Part shown: in pieces, positions 60,515-64,000 of the stretch
Layout: the number at the start of each line of letters is the position of its first letter
How positions within the stretch are numbered: position 1 is the first letter of the stretch
Source of the DNA: Eucalyptus grandis
Taxonomy: Eukaryota > Streptophyta > Magnoliopsida > Myrtales > Myrtaceae
DNA length: 64,000 nucleotides
Assembly (NCBI RefSeq): GCF_016545825.1
Contig: NC_052617.1
Coordinates: forward strand, 54,565,382 to 54,629,381
Direction of reading: 5' to 3'
Translations under genes and position numbers: made by a program
The notes under the pieces: generated by a model
What the model was told of the DNA's origin: nothing
The model's database searches: none
Seen by the model: the letters and a program-made list of their open reading frames with translations, nothing else

Positions 60515-63500
60515 AATGAAGCTACTGTGCTTGAACTGTCGGGGCTGGGCTCCCCTCTGACAGTTCGAGCTCTAAAGGCCTTAGTGGCCAAGGAGAAGCC
60601 TGATTTACTATTTTTGATGGAGACCAAGAATCAAGAGACGGTTATCATTCAGCTTAAACAGCGCTTGAAATTCAGTAATTACCATGTGCTCGATCCTGTT
60701 GGACTCGCTGGCGGACTTGCTCTGCTTTGGCATGATGACATTGTAATCCATATAGAGTGAGTCTCTCATCACTTTTTTGACACTACCTATACAGATACTC
60801 GTTTGGGGACTCATATGTGCCTCACTTGTGTCCATGCTCCAGCAACTTATCAGTCTAGACAGCAACTATGGACGGATCTTCGACTAATAGCACTTTCAAA
60901 TATTCTACCTTGGGTGTGCGCTGGTGACTTCAATGAAGTTTTGTTTCCTTGGGAAAAGGTGGGCCGACGGGTGGCTGAACCGCATCGAATGCATTCCTTT
61001 CGAGATGTATTACACGATTGTTCTCTCATGGACATGGATAGCAAGGGTTGCGCCTTCACCTGGATGAATAATCGAGTTGGGGATGACCTAGTAAAAGAAC
61101 GTTTAGATAGAATATTGTGCAATATGGAATGGCATATTGCTTACCTTGAGGCTGAGGTCTATGCTCTTCCTCCTGTGGGCTCTGATCATAGCCCTCTTTT
61201 ATTGACTACTGATGCATTACCAGGCAGGCGCCATAAAAGATTCATATTTGAGTCCTATTGGCTTCAGGAACGAGAATGCAACGAGGTGGTTGAAAGATCC
61301 TGGAATTCTCCACGTGCTATCAATTATAATCTACCCAAAAGATTATAGGCAGTAGCTACAGCCCTCACCAAATGGAGTCATTCGAAATTCTCATAGGCAC
61401 CACAGCAAATCTTGCACCTGCAGCAGCAACTTCAAACATATATCAATTCTTCCAACAACTGTGGCGACAAGCAGCTGATTACAAATTTGAAGTTGGACAT
61501 CCAACGTTTATGGCAACAAGAGGAACAACATTGGGCAATGAGATCCAGGATCAATTGGCTCAACTTGGGAGATAAAAACACCAAATTTTTCCATGCGACA
61601 ACGCTACAATGACGACTTCGGAATAGAATACGCATGTTGAGAGATGACAATTTTAACTAGGTTAGGGATGATGGCCTAAGTATGACAAGGCGTTTCTTTT
61701 CAGAACTCTACAAATCTGCTGGAACTCGGAATTATGATCCTATCCTTGCTAAATGCCCCACTACCGTCACTATGGAAATGAATACTATGTTAACTGCCCA
61801 GCTCACCAGAGAAGAGGTCCGCCGAGCCACTTTCCAAATGGGGGCTACTAAGGCACCAGGACCTGATGGTATGAATGGTTTGTTTTACCAGAAGAACTGG
61901 CATATTTTACAGGAATATATTTTTACAGCAGTTCAGGATTTTTTCAGATCTGGAATTCTACCTGCTCCTCTAAACAAAACCAATATTACTCTGATCCCAA
62001 AGGTTGCTCAACCGGAGAGTCTTGACCAATATCGCCCAACCAGTCTTTGCAATTATATCTATAAAATCGTTTCCAAGGTGTTGGCGAATCGTCTAAAGCC
62101 TTTCCTACCTGATCTAATATCTGTCGAGCAATCTGCCTTTGTTAGTGGTCGCCAAATCCAAGACAATATCCTTATTGTCCAGGAAGTACTTCATCAGCTA
62201 AGGATACGGAAACGAAAAAGAAATTTTCAAGCAATTTTGAAGGTGAACATGCAAAAGGCATATGATAGGGTGGAATGGGACTTTCTTCAGGATTATCTAC
62301 TCAAATTGGGTTTCCATGCCACTTGGGTTCAATGGGTAATGCAGTGTGTCACAACAGCATCCTTTAGTATCAATTATAATGGCGAACAACTACCATCTTT
62401 CCATCCATCTCGGGGACTTCGGCAGGGAGATCCACTCTCACCTTACTTATTCATTTTGCTAGCAAATGTGTTATCTGTTCTTATACATGAAGCTATCGAC
62501 ATGGGACATCTCAAAGGCCTAAAGCTAAATGGGTGGTGTCCAACCCTTTCTCATTTATTTTTTGCTGATGACACCATATTTTTCATAAATGCCACACTAC
62601 AGGAGTGTCAAAACCTAGCCAATATTCTGAATCAATATTATTTGGCTACGGGTCAGATGATCAATAGAAACAAATCGGGCATTTTCTTTGGGTCATTGCC
62701 CGATAGTTTAAGGGCCAACTTGGCAGCTGAATTGAGGGTCCTGTTGCACAAAAAACGAGTAAATATTTAGGCATCCCTTCGGGATCGGGGCGATCAAGGC
62801 GGGATATGTTCGCTGGATCTTGGCCGTATATCGCTAAATTAGAAGGATGGAAAGCACATTTTCTATCAAAGGGTGGTAAAGAGGTTCTAATTAAAGGCAT
62901 TGTACGTGCAATACCACAATATGCCATGTCTATTTTCAAACTTCCGGTTTCAATTTGCAAAACCATTGAAAAGAAGATTGCTCGCTTTTGGTGGCAAACT
63001 GATAGCAACAGATCAGGTATTCATTGGACATGTTGGGATGTTTTGAAGAGTAGTAAAACTGAGGGCGGACTGGGATTTCGTGATCTTATAGCTTTTAACA
63101 AGGCATTGCTCGGTAAACAGGCCTGGCGATTACTTCAAAATCCATAATCACTATGTAGCACATTACTAAAGGGTATTTACTTTCATCAAAAGGATTTCAT
63201 ATATGCGGAAAAAAGGTGCGCGACCATCCTGGGGATGGCAGAGTTTATTATTGGGCAGAGATTCAATTTCCACTAAACTTCAATGATCTGTCGGAAATGG
63301 ACGAAATATTAGAATAAGGCGGGACGAGATGGCTTCATAAAGGCATCCTAGGTGGTCTTGCACATCTAACGGAACCTCATCTGGTTGCTGATTTACTAGA
63401 TTCACAGCAACAAAACTGGAATGTTAGCCTATTAAACCAGCATTATGATGCCCACACAATCCAAGAAATCACAAGCATTCCGGTTATACCCAACCATACA

Positions 63501-64000
63501 GAAGACAAACAAATATGGACAGACACTACTCACGGCCAATACACAGTGCAGAGCGGTTATAAAGCAATCAAGACAGCAGATTCAAGTAGTCATACGGACA
63601 GGCCATCGTCCTCATATCAGGTACCCAAGAACCTATGGAAAAGTCTTTGGCGTCTCAAGCTTGCACCAAAAATCCGGACCTTTCTTTGGTCCCTTTGCCA
63701 TAATGCTTTAGCTACTAAAGAAAATCTCTTTCGACGTCATATAAATACAGATTTGGTATGTACTCTATGCACCAACAACAGCCCAGAAACCATTGAACAC
63801 CTATTCCTGTTCTGTCCATGGACAAAATTGATATGGTCTCACCCAACCATTGGTATTTATTCACACCTCAAGCTGTTCCTCGCTTAGATCAATGGTTAGC
63901 AGACAAGGTAGCTCAGAAGAAGCTCTTACCTGACTTTGAAACTATAGCCGCGATCCTCTGGCAGATCTGGAAGGCGAGGAACAACTTTGTCTTCCGTCGA
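60515..64000 (+). pseudogene. LINE ORF2: endonuclease, reverse transcriptase, zf-RVT
   Basis: The ATG at 60515 starts MKLLCLNCRGW; a 1-nt loss near 60548 shifts frame. The endonuclease continues with LLFLMETKN, CAGDFNEVL, ERLDRIL and GSDHSPLL, interrupted by TGA at 60758-60760. Stops at 61346-61348, about 61395, 61610-61612 and about 61658 precede the reverse transcriptase (61682-62770), which has KAPGPDGMNG, AFVSGRQIQDN, GLRQGDPLSPYLF and FADDTIFF. The motif-A sequence reads KVNMQKAYDR: the first catalytic Asp is Asn (AAC at 62246-62248). A frameshift near 62755 moves into KYLGIPSGSGRS...FWWQTDSN. After a degraded stretch the zinc domain (LWRLKLAPKIRTFLW, CTLCTNNSPETIEHLFLFC) runs to about 63887. 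LWQIWKARNNFVFR, in another frame, reaches the window edge. Not functional. Confidence 0.92.

Larger units (their letters stand above)
58680..64000 (+). mobile_element. Plant LINE (L1-type) retrotransposon, inactive, runs off the right edge
   Basis: Two ORFs in LINE order: a nucleic-acid-binding ORF1 (DUF4283-like plus CCHC knuckle) and ORF2 with endonuclease, reverse transcriptase and a zinc-binding C-terminal domain. The 5' end is uncertain; the segment from about 58680, with two AAACCCTAA(A/T)C phrases, is a likely 5' UTR. The poly-A end and the target duplication lie beyond the window. Confidence 0.9.

Noticed and set aside
1..64000. CRISPR arrays, operons, prophage or bacterial mobile elements
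   Set aside because: The window is plant nuclear DNA with spliced genes; no regularly spaced repeats or bacterial gene organisation were seen.

Overview
The window reads as plant nuclear DNA. Genes are split by GT-AG introns, intergenic DNA is AT-rich, and the content is plant-specific: cellulose synthase, a DYW-type PPR protein, an EC1 egg-cell protein, ASR, CC-NBS-LRR genes, an oxidosqualene cyclase and a plant LINE. It fits a eudicot, probably woody; Eucalyptus or another Myrtaceae is only a guess. Four genes look intact: CESA copy 2, the DYW PPR gene, EC1 and ASR. Every other coding segment carries visible lesions.

Left half (1-31.3 kb). A segmental duplication placed two CESA6-clade genes on the minus strand. 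Copy 1 (1-4043) is cut by the window edge and has a 1-nt frameshift. Copy 2 (15625-21457) is complete: 14 exons, 1092 aa. About 7 kb of shared gene and 5' flank matches between 1-7190 and 17427-24835, including an old MITE. In the second unit the flank is followed by EC1 (25795-26211) and ASR (29992-31036). In the first unit the flank is joined directly to a relic of the ASR promoter (7248 on), so EC1 and the ASR coding region appear to have been lost there. A broken PPR copy follows (8286-9645) with a 0.7-kb foldback element inside it, then an unidentified relic, the intact PPR gene (11469-13412) and a second unidentified relic.

Middle (31.3-47.9 kb). This is mostly repeats around an NBS-LRR pseudogene (39270-41844). 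Segments flanking the NLR units recur two or three times in the window, so this is part of a decaying NLR cluster. It also holds foldback and MITE elements (33228-34190, 45233-46091), tRNA-SINE-like copies and short tandem duplications.

Right part (47.9-64 kb). A 5'-truncated oxidosqualene cyclase pseudogene (48111-51159) lies next to a fragment of a TOM1-like (GAT domain) gene. Then comes a CC-NBS-LRR gene of the RPS5 type (54089-56827) with all main motifs but three frameshifts. A LINE (from about 58.7 kb, ORF1 and ORF2) has several stops and a mutated reverse-transcriptase catalytic Asp, and runs off the right edge.

I found no convincing previously undescribed functional system. The most notable structures are the rearranged CESA-EC1-ASR-PPR duplication and the long foldback elements.
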